A program made the translations under genes and the position numbers. A DNA stretch of 64,000 bases from Anaeramoeba flamelloides (taxonomy: Eukaryota; Metamonada; Anaeramoebidae), in the NCBI GenBank assembly GCA_027625915.1, contig JANTQA010000047.1, positions 7,936,001-8,000,000 on the forward strand, in the 5' to 3' direction. Shown here piece after piece: positions 45,327 through 56,808 of the stretch. Within the stretch, counting starts at the first letter, position 1, and each line of letters begins with the position of its first letter. Under the pieces are notes generated by a model that saw nothing but the letters and a program-made list of their open reading frames with translations, was not told where the DNA came from and ran no database searches.

Positions 45327-47321
45327 TTAAAAATCATGCTCATTTACACAAATTTCTAAAAAATTACCAAAGTTAGAATCCAAGAACTCTGTAATATTTC
45401 TTTTTTTATTTGTAACCTTTATTTCAATTTTCACCTTTGGTGTTACCATAATCTTTCTAGTTGAATTTTTTGGGTCCAATGTGTACATGCCTACAAAGTC
45501 TTTTCTTTTTGCGGTTATTCTGCCTTCATATTCGTCAAATTGTGATTCTGTCCAGAAATCCCAAATGAATTGCTCCTTTTGGAATCTGGAATTGGTATAG
45601 CTCTTTGCGCCTCTGTATAAGCTATTTAATCGAATTTCAATGCCAGAAACCCTGATTACAAACAAGAGCAATTTTTTTCTTTGAAAGCCCACTTTCAGCT
45701 CCGTTTCCAAAAATGAACATGACGCATTTGGATCTGTCGAGAAGCCACCGTTCAATACACAGAAGCATTGCTTTTTTGGGTATTCCTTCCCCCATTGGTG
45801 TTCCTGGCAGCCGATCCAGCCATCTAAATCCATATTCTGCGTTTGCTTGTTTTGGTTGTATGTGATCCCGCCGCCAAATTCGCATTTTGGATAGGGGATT
45901 GTCAAAATTGTTTTCAAAGGCGACAGATGGATTTTTTCATTCAGGATCTCATTCGAGACAAGTAACTGTGGCTTTTGATCAACAGTAAAAGATAAATCAA
46001 AACTGAAAAAATCTTCTGTTGGTAAATTTGGATTGACTTGGTTCTTTTCAGAATTCACCGAAGATCCTGAATTGCTTGTAGTCGTGTCCTTTTCTTTTTT
46101 GCGTTCCTTTCTAAACTTTTTTCCTCGTCCTTTTTCTTTTTCGTTTCCTTTTCCTTTTTCTTTCTCGTCTTCTTCTGATGTGTCATCATTTTGATTTTTT
46201 ATATTCTGATTTCCACCCTTATTATTTTTCTCATTTTCAAACTCTTCAGAGCTTTCGCTTTCGTCCCCCAAATTTATATTAATTAAAGGTATTGAATTTT
46301 CATGTTTAATCTTCTTTTTGTCGAGTTCTGTTTCACTATAAATCGGTTGGAATAATTTTTTATTGCTTTGATCTTCTGAGACTGAACCCGAAACATTTTT
46401 TTTTGTACAAATTATACCTGTAGCTGCACCACATGTTATTTTCGATTTGTCAATGGTGATTTGGAATTTCCTTTTTAAAAATTTGACTTTTTTTAAATCA
46501 AAATCTTGTTTAAAAATAATATTTTTTAATTGATTGTTTCCCGGTTTATTATTGGCATTATTTCGATAACTATTGGCCCCCTCGCCTCCCTTCCCCTTCC
46601 CCTTCCCCTTCTCATTCCCGTTTTCATTTCCCTTTCTCTTTTTCTTTTTAGGTTTGTCTTGTAAAAATAAGATCCCATTTAGTTGTGCAAAGGAATCCTC
46701 TGGTCTTTTGTTTGGTTTGATAATTGTAAAGCTTATTCGAAAAGAGTTTAGACCTTGTGGGTCTGTGCCTCTTAAAATATAAGATTCGTGCATACCTTTT
46801 TTATTATTTGAGCCAAAGAATTTTTTTTTTTTATTTGTCGCCAAGATTTTTGAACGATTAAATTTTTCATTCATTTTGCTCCTGGAGATCAAATTTTGGC
46901 GATCTTGCTGTTGTTCTGAAAATGGGAAAATTGTTGAGACTTCTTCGTCAATGGATCTTTTATTCGACAGGGTTACGATCCACAGCTCCATCACAGAAAA
47001 TAAAAAATTGAAGACCAACAAACAATACTCGAACAGATACTCCGTTGGGCTTTTCCCATACAACGCAATGGACTTTGCAATGCCAACAATAAATGAGAAG
47101 ATCAGTAAAATGATTGCAATCCACAATCCCCTCCGAATTGAGCACCCATATAAAAGCAAAAAGGCAATTGATCGGAAAAAGGAAAACAGTACCAAGTCAA
47201 AGGTTCCGTCTCCTCCTAATACAAAATTTGTTCTTGCTCCAGACAGCAAAAATAAAACAACAGAACAAAAAAAATCTGACAGAGATGCAAAAATTATTAA
47301 TTTTTTTGATTTTAATACCAT
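45327..47321 (-). CDS. Four-TM protein with a C-terminal AttH/tocopherol-cyclase-like calycin domain
   Basis: A single uninterrupted frame of 664 residues. Residues about 6-28, 41-60, 66-88 and 95-120 are hydrophobic and probably membrane-spanning. From about 190 to the end, pieces match the calycin family that includes AttH, CrtC and tocopherol cyclase: SFRISFTIIKPNKRPEDSFA, FFSFDLSFTVDQKP, LDGWIGCQEHQWGKEYP (about 500-515) and a terminal FLEICVNEHDF. Bacterial relatives have the equivalent GWxGMxGHNWG signature. Lys/Glu-rich inserts (about residues 220-260 and 350-410) interrupt the beta-barrel. Enzymatic activity cannot be inferred: the family mixes cyclases, hydratases and uncharacterised lipid binders. 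A membrane-tethered lipid-binding role is a guess. The N-terminal four-helix unit is unrecognised. Confidence 0.85.
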   Translation of the reverse strand: MVLKSKKLIIFASLSDFFCSVVLFLLSGARTNFVLGGDGTFDLVLFSFFRSIAFLLLYGCSIRRGLWIAIILLIFSFIVGIAKSIALYGKSPTEYLFEYCLLVFNFLFSVMELWIVTLSNKRSIDEEVSTIFPFSEQQQDRQNLISRSKMNEKFNRSKILATNKKKKFFGSNNKKGMHESYILRGTDPQGLNSFRISFTIIKPNKRPEDSFAQLNGILFLQDKPKKKKRKGNENGNEKGKGKGKGGEGANSYRNNANNKPGNNQLKNIIFKQDFDLKKVKFLKRKFQITIDKSKITCGAATGIICTKKNVSGSVSEDQSNKKLFQPIYSETELDKKKIKHENSIPLININLGDESESSEEFENEKNNKGGNQNIKNQNDDTSEEDEKEKGKGNEKEKGRGKKFRKERKKEKDTTTSNSGSSVNSEKNQVNPNLPTEDFFSFDLSFTVDQKPQLLVSNEILNEKIHLSPLKTILTIPYPKCEFGGGITYNQNKQTQNMDLDGWIGCQEHQWGKEYPKKQCFCVLNGGFSTDPNASCSFLETELKVGFQRKKLLLFVIRVSGIEIRLNSLYRGAKSYTNSRFQKEQFIWDFWTESQFDEYEGRITAKRKDFVGMYTLDPKNSTRKIMVTPKVKIEIKVTNKKRNITEFLDSNFGNFLEICVNEHDF

Positions 47322-50300
47322 CCTTCAGCAATTTTGTGTTTCGAGTTTGGCAACGTAGACAATTTCTGAAAATTTTCTAATGACTAGTACTGTGTTTTTT
47401 TGTATTGTTAAATTTTTACCTTTAAATTTATTAAACAAATCCAATAATTGATAAGATGAAGAAAAATGTTAATTTATTTTGCGATATTTTTTCTAAAATA
47501 TTTGGAAAAATTTGGGGAAAAAAAGTGGGACTAATTTTGGATTTGTAAATTTTACATTATCGTTAATTGGTTTTGGGTTTTAGTTTTTAATTATTAAAGT
47601 TTATGGTTTGAACTCTGACACGATAATGGTTGACAAAAAAAGTATCTTGTTTTTGGATGTAAATCAGATCAATGATACATTTCTATTTTAATTATCTCTC
47701 ACAATTCTTTTAAGAAAAAAAATAGGAAAAACCAATTTAAACTATGAGATTCTTCAAAAAAAAAAATGCAAAATTTGTAAAAATAATCACAAAATTAAAA
47801 AGAACAAATTTGACAATTTCTTTCTGTTTGTTTAACTTTTTTCAATGCTCTAAGTACACACGAAACTTTGAAAAACTTTAAACCTTCTTTTATTCTTTAA
47901 AAAAAAAAACGGAACTTTCATGTTCTTAAGTACCAATCAACGAAAAAAATATTCCCATCAATTTACTGTTGTCAAAATAATGTGTTCGAAAAATTTAATC
48001 CATATTTCAAAATTAACAAAAGTGTTTTTTTGTTATAGAAGACCTATAAAAATTATCCGATCAAAGAAACTGTCAATGAACCCTAAAGCAAGTTTGGTAT
48101 TGATTCTTAAAGTACTATTATTTAAAAAGAAATTCTTAAAAATGAAAGAACAAATTAGAAAATATTTCTCCCAAAAATAGTGGAAAATTTTATCATCAAA
48201 AAAAACGAAAAAATTGAGAAAAATACTGAGAACATTATCTTTAACATTTTTAAACAACTTTCCTTCGGAATTAAAAATCACAAAAAACTTCAAGAGGTTT
48301 ACCTTCAAAATTGATTCGAACTTAGATTTACTACTGGATAGCTGATTGGGTGTTGCCTTGGAACAAGAAGAAAAAAAAGCACCATTTAATTTTGAAACAC
48401 AGACATTAGTTGTAAGGTATTCAGTATTTTGAAAAGTATATGACCAGTAATTGAATTCTAAATTGAAACCGTTTTACACTTCCTTTTCAATTTCCTTTTT
48501 CAGAGGCAGAGATCGAAACCACAAATTACAACCTACTTCTTTGCAAACTCGATTTATCAAAGAAAAATATGGAAAAATGAAGTGAAAATTTTTTTTCCCA
48601 TTTAGATTTCAAATACCAATAACAAATTCAAAAACATTATAATTATATGAATATTTAGATGAAAAAGTTATACAGAGTGTTCATAAAATAGTTCTGATTA
48701 TGGGTGTACGTTTTATTAAATCAAACATAAATAATCTTTTTATAAGGGGATAGTAAACTAAAAAAATTAAGTACAATTAATAACAAAATTCAAAAAAAAA
48801 TTAAGGCATCTTGAAATTGAAAAAAAAAGTAAAATTATAAGACGAGAATTATTTCAAACTTATCTTTAAACTGTTCTTTTTATAAATAAATAATTATTTT
48901 TAAGGTTTGAACCCTTTTTCTATTTTTTGACAAGCTTAAAATTCAAAATATTTCTGAATAATTTAAAAAAATTATTATTTATTGGATAAGAAACAATCTT
49001 ATTGTTTTTGAAGAAAGTGTACAACAATATACTACCAAAATAAAGAAACCACTAATTTTTAAACAAAATAATATGTTTTCTACAAACTTCTTTTTATTTT
49101 TGAAAAATACTACCATAATTATTTTAAACTTGAAAAAATCAATTTTTTTATTCACAACGTATTTCGAAACATTTTTTTCTTTTTCTTAAATAAAAACTGA
49201 ATAAGAAAAAGAAAGATAAGCCAAATCATTGAATAAAAAATGTTAACCAAAAAATTTTTTACATATCTATAAATTATTATCATAAAATTTTTTACAAATA
49301 CATGTTAATTTAATTATCTTTAAAAAATATAAATCACATATTTTATTTTTTCCAGTGGGTATATAATAACCCGTTGGTTAAAAATATCAAACAATTTTAC
49401 TAATATTTCGCAATTTTTTAAAAATTTCAAATAAATAAAACGTATTTTCACAAATAATCATTAGAAAATAATTAAATCTATACAATGGCTTATTGAAAAA
49501 ATCACATTTTACAATTTATATTGTCTATTATTTATAAAGAATATATATAACTCATAAAACACCAAGAAAGTTTCTAAATATTTGAAAATAAAATATATGA
49601 TCTAGTTTTTATGATCTTTTATTTTTATCAAATATATGATCTATTTGATTTATCGTTAAGTGTTAGATATTAAAAAAAAAAAATTAATCTGGTTAAGAGA
49701 TTATTTTGAAGTGAATAAATTGGTAACTTCTAAACTATATTCCAAAAAATTGGACACCGTTTAAACGGTTGAAAGAACAACACTACTATACTTTAAATTC
49801 AAATTTGATAGGAATTTTGATATTACAAACTATTTCATTTTTTGTCTTTTTTGTTTTGTTATCATTTCCTTTTTTCTAGTTATGTGTTCTGTTTAGTTAG
49901 ATCTGAAATTTTTTTTTAAATGGTTGATAGAAAGTTAGTGTTGAGTTTTGTTAAATTGAAAAATCACATACAATTGGTTGGTGGTACCTTAAAATTTGAT
50001 CGATCAACAATTGTTGTTGAAATTTCAACAAATTTACCAATACATTTTTTCTTCAGCTCGTTTCATTATTTTGGACACACTGGTTTTTATTTTTGAGTTT
50101 TATATTTTTTTCTTTGATTTGGATTAAAATAATTACTTATTAAAACATTAATAATGTATTACTTAAGTGTGGTTTTAGATAACGTTTGGAAAAATACAAA
50201 AAATCGTTTTTTTTTTTTTGCCTATTTTTGATTTTGGTTGTGTCCAAATTTTTGGAATGGGGTTTAATTTAAAAAGTGGATCAGTACATATCATTGTTTT

Positions 50301-50787
50301 CTTCTCTTTAAATAACTCAATTTATATTTTATTTTTGAGGATTTTAGTTACCAATTCCCAAATTATTTGTGAAAATCAAATGAAAACAAGAGTAAAAAAA
50401 AATAACAATTTTTCTTGTTTCAAACATGTACTTGTACAGGTACAGGCGATAGAGAAATTTTGTTTTTACAAATGTAATACTTTAATTATTTTTGTAAAAT
50501 CATTTTGCAAATGTCCCTTTTATTGTTACTTGTTTTTGAAAAAAGAGATCTCGAAATATATGATAATATGTTATTTGTACAATAATCAATTTTTATTTTT
50601 ATGGTATGAATTCATCAACAAAAATAAAGAAAAAAAAAAATTAAAAAAATTGATAAACATGTTCAATTTTTATTTAAAAGCTAATAATGGTTTTATATTT
50701 CAAGAGAATTAATTTTTAAAATTTTGTTTTAAAAATAAAAAAAAAATTTGAATTAAAAAGGAAAAAATTTCTAGAGAAGACTTTAAA
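47322..50787. other. Intergenic region upstream of the TM-calycin gene
   Basis: AT-rich spacer with a family A MITE at 49733-50264. Overlapping open frames on both strands at 47920-48308 have no recognisable similarity. A small dyad near 47375-47385 is not convincing. No further gene seen. Confidence 0.6.
49733..50264 (+). mobile_element. MITE family A, copy 3 (532 bp)
   Basis: TA-flanked, with TIRs ATTCCAAAAAATTGGACACC and GTGTCCAAATTTTTGGAATG. A perfect palindrome CCGTTTAAACGG follows the left TIR. The core TTTGATCGATCAACAATTGT is at 49995-50015. It is very similar to the 40301 copy. Confidence 0.88.
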
Positions 50788-51675
50788 TTAATCATTTTCG
50801 GATTTACTTGAATAGGAATAATATGATCTTGATCCCGAACTTGATCCTGATAGAGAATTAACTAAAGAATTTGTATTTGATCCAGAAAAACTGGACTCAG
50901 ATGAATTACTTAGGATATCCTCAAGTGAAAGAGCTTCTCCCGAAAAATATAAAACAGCTAAGGGTATAATTGTGTCTTTAATAATATTGCCAAGTTCAAA
51001 ATCTGCTTCAAGCTGTGATTGTATTTCAAAAATTTCGTTTTCGCAATCAAATTCGGTAATTTGTGTCCCATTAAAAAAATTAAAAAAACTTTTGCAGGGT
51101 TTATATTTCCGGTAAGTTTTACATTTACCCGTTGAAACACTTCTTTTGGTGATTTCTTCAATATCAACGCACAAGTCTTTGTCTTGTTTCCATATAATCT
51201 TTGTCCCTTCAGTTTTTTCCAAAAATAAATTATGGGTGAGGCCTATTTCTTCACTTAAATGATAAACCTTTGTTAAAGTTTTATCTTCAAAATATGGATT
51301 TGGTGAAAAAAAGAAATGCAAGCTAAATCCTGGATCCTTTTTTAATAATTCGACCTGAATATCATCCAAATATTTTAAAGCAAATTCATCATGCTCCTGG
51401 ATTAAATTTCTGGTTATTGGGTGATGGAGTAATACTTTTAACCAGAATAAAGGTATCCCTTTTGTTTCTTCTTCCTGTTTTTCATTTCCTTTAACTATTT
51501 TTGACCTCTTTTCTAAAATAACCTGTACTTTGTTGGCATATTGGAATTGTAAATTTCTAATTTTTTCTTGTAATTCATGTTCTAATAATGTTGTTTCAAT
51601 TTGAAGCTTTCGGAGCTCATCAACTCTTTTTAATACAATAGGTGGAATACCAAGTAAACAAGTATGTGATATCAT
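50788..51675 (-). CDS. NAP1: Nucleosome assembly protein 1 (NAP1)
   Basis: This frame encodes 295 residues of a NAP/SET-family histone chaperone, which shuttles and deposits H2A-H2B. The dimerisation helix lies at about residues 11-65 (PPIVLKRVDELRKLQIE). The core alpha/beta fold includes FSLHFFFSPNPYFEDKTLTK, TKIIWKQDKDLCV and KSFFNFF, and the domain closes with IIPLAVLYFSGEALSLEDIL. The SFFNFF and LYFTGEA-like motifs favour NAP1 over SET/TAF-I. The usual long acidic tail is replaced by a Ser-rich, weakly acidic tail. The chosen Met (51675) has open frame upstream to a stop near 51735, and a plausible phase-0 acceptor just before CTA at 51690 could link it to the basic exon at 54254-55027. 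Confidence 0.93.
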   Translation of the reverse strand: MISHTCLLGIPPIVLKRVDELRKLQIETTLLEHELQEKIRNLQFQYANKVQVILEKRSKIVKGNEKQEEETKGIPLFWLKVLLHHPITRNLIQEHDEFALKYLDDIQVELLKKDPGFSLHFFFSPNPYFEDKTLTKVYHLSEEIGLTHNLFLEKTEGTKIIWKQDKDLCVDIEEITKRSVSTGKCKTYRKYKPCKSFFNFFNGTQITEFDCENEIFEIQSQLEADFELGNIIKDTIIPLAVLYFSGEALSLEDILSNSSESSFSGSNTNSLVNSLSGSSSGSRSYYSYSSKSEND

Positions 51676-51690
51676 TTCCTCAACGGTTAG

Positions 51691-54253
51691 CTTGTGTGTG
51701 TATTTTTGAGAGATGTGTATATATTCAAATTATTATGAAATAAATAAAAAAAATTAGATTGTTAGATTTGAAAATTGAAATAAAAGAAAAAAATAAAGTT
51801 TTTTTTTATTTAAAATTTTTATGTTTTTTTTTAATTTAAAATTTTTATTTTTTTTTTTTTGAGAATTATTCTTTCTAAAATATTTTTATTAAATTTGTTT
51901 TTTATTTTGTTTTTCTTGTGAGAAATATAAAATTATCATTCCCTTAAACTAAATCAATCATGCAATTTTATTTTAAAATTTTGATCATAAAAATATTCTT
52001 GTTATTTGCTTGCAAAAATAATTTGAATTAATTTTTTTTTTATCACAAAATCAATTATTTTAGTAAATACTATTTTTCGAATTTTAATCAAAAAAAATGT
52101 ATGTTCTTCTTTTTTTTTTTTTTTTTTTGAATTTAAACTCTTTCAAAATTAGGAGAAAAATAGTCTTGTTAAATTGATAGATATCTTTTTTAACATTTAA
52201 TATTATTAGTAATAAAATCAAATAAAAACGCCCTTAATATCTCCCATATTATTATTAATTTTATGAGATTTTGTTTTTCGAAAAATGTGTACAATTACAT
52301 TACAGTTTATTTTGCATTTTTTTGATTTCATTTTAAAAAGGAATCTGGAATTAAATTTTTTAATTTTTTTCTCAAAATTTAATAAGTTTACCAATTTTAA
52401 TAATATAAACTGGATAGTACAATAATGACCCGGTAATTATGAATAGCTTTTTTATCATAAAAATATAATTAAAACCAATTTAAATCATTGTATTTTTTCT
52501 GTTTTTTTCAAAAGTTGAAATTTTAATAATTAATTCCTTCTTTAATCTACAAAATAGCAAAAAAGGAATTTTTTTTTTAATTCCTTTTCACAATCTAAAA
52601 ATAGAAACCCAAAATAATAGTATCATAGTATTTAATAATTTATATTTAGAACTTCCAAAAGTAACTATTTTCAGATTTTTTTTAATTTCAAGGATTAGCC
52701 CAATAATCATTAACATAAAAATCCAAAAGGCGATTATATTTTCTTCTTTACTATCTCATAATTAATTTTGAATAACCAGAAATTTCAATTTTTCAGAAAT
52801 AATTTGTTAAAATAATCCTATTGGTTAATTATTTAATTTTTTAAAAAAATTGAATTTTTTAGCTAATTAATCTACATTTCGAGACAAATTTAAGACAGGT
52901 ATTTTGCTACTTTGGAGTCTGTATATTGGTAACTCAATCTTTAAAAAATCCGAGTAGTTAGATATATAGAATAATAAAAGTTTATCCTCATCAATTACAA
53001 ATGATCTGTTGTATTAGTAAAAAACCCAAGAATTTTAGAAAAAGATCTCAATTTCTCCACAGATTTAGAGACATTTGAACCATGGAACACTTATGTGATT
53101 TACTTTGAATAACAACAGACTTTCAATTGAGACTTCTCCTGGTTGACGCTAACCCCGTAAATCGAAATTTATTTTTAGACAAAATTTGTTCAATTTTGAG
53201 AAGAAAGAGTTAACTTCTCAAAGAGTATACTGTAACATAGGCAAAAGGCAAATTTGGAATTAAGGAATATCCCTAAACAAAGAAAAAATTCTTTCATTTA
53301 AGGGCCCAGTCATTACGGTTAACAATAATTTTCTGAAATTGAAAAAAAAAAATTTGTAATTTTTATAAGTACCTAAGAACCAATCAAAAATTAGCCAACC
53401 TGAGAAGCGCGATCGATCTCCAAAAGTCAACAATCAAAAAATTCGAACATTTTTAGAAAAAAGCTCCAAAGAGCGAGACTCAATTACCAATTAGAATGTT
53501 TAGAATATACAATTTTGAAAACAGCTATGTCAGTTTCGAAGTGTCGCTCTTTGGCTCTTTTGGAGATCTCAAAGATTTTTTTTTTTTCATTTTTTTATAT
53601 TCCCAAATAAGTTATTATTTTCACAAGAATGTTACAAAATCCTTACTTTGTCAAATTTAGAGAGTTATAAAATAACCAAAAATTCGGTTAAATTGGATTA
53701 AATTAATTGTGTGCTTTAAGAAAATAATTTGTTTCAAATTAAAGAAATTTAACCCATTTGGAAATTTAAATCAAGAAACAAGTAAATTTCTTTTTTCGAA
53801 ATTTGATTTTTTGAATTGAGATTTCTTTTAAACTGTTTTTTTTATAGGATTTTTTGACAAATTGAGATCCTATGAAATTAATTTTTTTTTTGTTTATTTG
53901 AATTTTGTCAATCAAAAGAAGGGCAATTTCACAATACCCTTTTTAGGGTTTCAAGTCATTTCTTGAGTCTGGAGCAAATCCACAGTAAATGACTAGACCC
54001 TTAAGAATTCAAATGCTTAATGTTACTCTGGAACAATTATTTCGTTTGTGGGTGTTTGCCCAATAATGAAAATAAAAAAAAGAGACATTGAACTTTTGGC
54101 TGTTTCATTTAATTTTCAAAATTGTTGGATAAAATTTGAAAAATTAAGATAAAAAAATAAAGGGTGAAGCTTGAAAATCAAAGTAAAAAATTGAAAATTG
54201 AAAATAGAAAAGAGAAAAAGAAAAGAGACAAGAAAAACTAAAAAGTGGCTTAC
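51691..54253. other. Spacer or putative NAP1 intron
   Basis: AT-rich DNA with no coding sequence that I recognise. It carries a fragment of repeat F (53005-53100) and copy 2 of repeat G (53400-53950). If the upstream basic exon belongs to NAP1, this is a 2.56-kb intron. Confidence 0.5.
53400..53950 (+). repeat. Dispersed repeat G, copy 2 (no MITE)
   Basis: Similar to the sequence on both sides of the MITE at 33576-33829. The stretch near 53645-53700 (CTTACTTTGTCAAATTT followed by AGAGAGTTAT) corresponds to an unoccupied insertion site. It also contains an internal dyad GATCTCCAAAAG / CTTTTGGAGATC (53417-53428 and 53560-53571). Confidence 0.65.
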
Positions 54254-55027
54254 CCCATCCATCAGAGGCGAATTTATATTTTGAGGATAATCGTTTTGCT
54301 CTTCACTTTGGATTAATTCCATTTTTGAGTTTTTTAGAAGACTAGAATTATTCTTTGTTTGGTTTTTTGTGTTTTTATTTTGCAAATCAACAAAATGTGT
54401 TTGATCCTTTTTCAATTTGCTCCCTTTATAATTGACAGACTTTTCATTATAATTCTTTTTTTTGTTCTTGTTCTTGCTGTTATTTTTATTGTTATTCCTG
54501 TCCTTGGTTTTATTCTCACCATTGATCTCGTGATTGCCCTCTTCTTGTCCAAGTTTAAACAAATTGTTTTCAGATAACAAGATTTTGGTTTTTCTAGTTA
54601 AATTGTTCTTCGATGGTTGTTGTTGTTGTTGTTGTTCTTGTTCTTGTTCCTTTGTTGACTTTGACTTGTAATTTCTTTTCTCTTTTCTTTTGTTTCTTTT
54701 TGTGTTGGTTTTTATGTTTTGAATTTTTTTTTTTGATGTTTTCTTATGGGGTATTATTTTGGAAAATTTTTTGAACATCCTTTGCGATTCTTTATTTAAA
54801 CTTTTTTTTAAACGCACTCTCATTTGGTTGTCATACTTGCTTTTCCCCCCTCTGAGATTTTCCATGGAGGTTTTGTGTTTGAGTGTTCTCATTTTTTCTT
54901 TGATAGCACTCCCTGTTTGTCCTCTTGTTGATCCATTTTGTGGGCTGTTTTTCTTTTTTTGAGTCGTAGAGTGCTTTTTTGTTCTTGGGTGTTTTGATTT
55001 TTTCTTGTTCCTATGGTTCGACATCAA
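54254..55027 (-). CDS. Basic low-complexity exon (start of a gene; possibly NAP1 exon 1)
   Basis: 258 codons from an ATG to a good splice donor (GGGGTAAGCC at 54253); beyond the donor the strand becomes T-rich as expected of an intron. The protein is extremely Lys/Asn/Gln-rich, with a poly-Gln run (CAA repeats near 54620-54640) and many basic clusters, suggesting a nuclear or nucleic-acid-binding disordered tail. No family recognised. The next coding sequence on this strand is NAP1, whose upstream frame is open back to a phase-0 acceptor at 51690, so the two could form a single 558-residue protein. Equally, the downstream exon may be one that I failed to see. Confidence 0.6.
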
Positions 55028-56278
55028 AAAAATGAGAGAGGGTGATGTGAAAAAAGGTTATAATAAGTTGAAAATAACCAAATAAAGTTATTAATTCTTG
55101 TAAACAAAAAATGAATTTGTAAAAAATGAATTTTTTATTCTCTTCTTTCTTTTGTTTTTTTATTGAAAGAGCAAAATAATTCCTGAATTGTTCTCAGACA
55201 ACAGTCTTACCCTCTAAATTTGAAACTCAAAATTTTTTGTTTGTTAAAAAAACAAGAATTATGAAATAATTCATCTTAGTTAAGAACTGTTGAGCTAAAC
55301 ACAGTTGTGTTTTTAGTTTCTGTGTTGATGAATTGAGTTAATTGTTCAAGTAATTTTAAATAAAATTGAACAGTTTTTTTAAGACCTTTTAGTACTTAAT
55401 TTGAATTCTATACACAACAAAAACAGTTCATTCAAATATTCGGTCACCTGAAGATTTAATGTATCAGACCACCACAAATTATTTTCATAAAAAAGTCTAA
55501 ATTTGTTTTCACAAATTCTTGTAATTTTTTCCAAGAAAAGTTTATATAATTCAAAAAAATGGTGATTATTCAATCTAAAAGTATACACCCATCGACCTAA
55601 ACAAAAAAAAAACACACCCACACTTTTTTTAAAAGCGGTTCGATCTGAAATTACTTATTTTTTGAAAAAAATCTCAAAATGATTTTATTTTTTTCAATCA
55701 GACTCGAAAAAGAAATGATTCAAGTTTGGCAATTCTGTGAATTTAGTTGTTTATATTTAACGCTTCAAAATCTTTGAATTAAATGAGATCAATTATTTTA
55801 TAATTTTAATTTTAAATTCTATTGTACCCCACAAAATGTTAAAAACTCAACGGATCAATTGTTTTGTGTTTTAAAGTTTTTTCAAAATGATAAAACCTCA
55901 GAAATTAAGGTTTATAGTTCACAAAATTTGAAGGAAAATTATCTTGTGTTGGATGTGAGGGATTGTTAATTTGGTTCTTAACTGATTGATATTGGACTAG
56001 GTTTGGGTTTTAATATTGATTCGAAAAGAAAATTTTTGTCAATCTATTTTTTTTTTTTATGAAGAAATTAGGAGTTGAAAAGTGTAAGGTAGATAGATTG
56101 GAAGGTATGTTATAAAGAATTTTGATTAATGTATTTTCAATTGCAATTTATATTTCACTTTTACTCGATTAACTTGTAAAAATCATTTAAAAATAAAAAC
56201 TCTGATCATTATAAAACTATCCGGTGCAAAAAGTGAGGTATGAATATTTTAAGTTTTATATTAAATTAGGCATTTTTC

Positions 56279-56566
56279 TAAAAAATTATAAAACTTTTCC
56301 TGTGCGCCTTGAATGGGGGGGGGGGGTTCTTGTTAACAAACCTGAGGATTCTACAAGCAAAAAAAACGGTTTAATAAACAAATGAAAATATTTTGGGTTG
56401 TTTTTGTTTTTTGATTTCTGAAAATTATTATCGGCTTTTTCGCTTTCTGTTTCTTCTTCAAACATTTTTATTCGATTATTAAATTCATTTTTTTGTTATT
56501 ATAAAACTCATGTCTGTTGATGAGAAACCTCTCCCTTCGCGGCGCACAGGAAAAGGTTTATAGTTT
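56279..56566. mobile_element. About 288-bp element with GC-rich termini and a G12 run
   Basis: The left end TTATAAAACTTTTCCTGTGC (then GCC) and the right end GGCGCACAGGAAAAGGTTTA are inverted repeats over about 25-30 bases, bordered by TA-rich sequence. A run of 12 G follows the left TIR and CTCTCCCTTCGC precedes the right one. It is the most GC-rich non-coding stretch in the window. Confidence 0.7.
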
Positions 56567-56808
56567 ATTGAAAAATGACAAGTTTAGCAAAAAAACTTAT
56601 TGGGATAGCTACACGATAAGATATGAACAAAATTTGAGAGAGATGAGATAAGAGTATTTTATTTTAGTGGTATGTGATCATATATTCTCTAAAAATTTGT
56701 TTAAAAAAAGTATTTGTTATTTTTTTTTTTTAGTAATGTTAAATAATAAAAAAAAAGAGAATATATTGATAAAATAGTTGTGATTTTTTTTTTTTTTTTA
56801 GATGTATA

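Noticed and set aside
46876-47358. Plus-strand frame opposite the TM-calycin gene
   Set aside because: Antisense shadow of the transmembrane segment of that gene.
47920-48308. Overlapping open frames on both strands
   Set aside because: Neither strand shows recognisable motifs or splice signals; an open frame on both strands in low-GC, stop-poor sequence is expected by chance.
50218-50712. 164-codon frame on the plus strand
   Set aside because: It begins inside the right end of family A MITE copy 3 and runs into AT-rich spacer; similar short starts occur in the other MITE copies, and nothing resembles a known protein.
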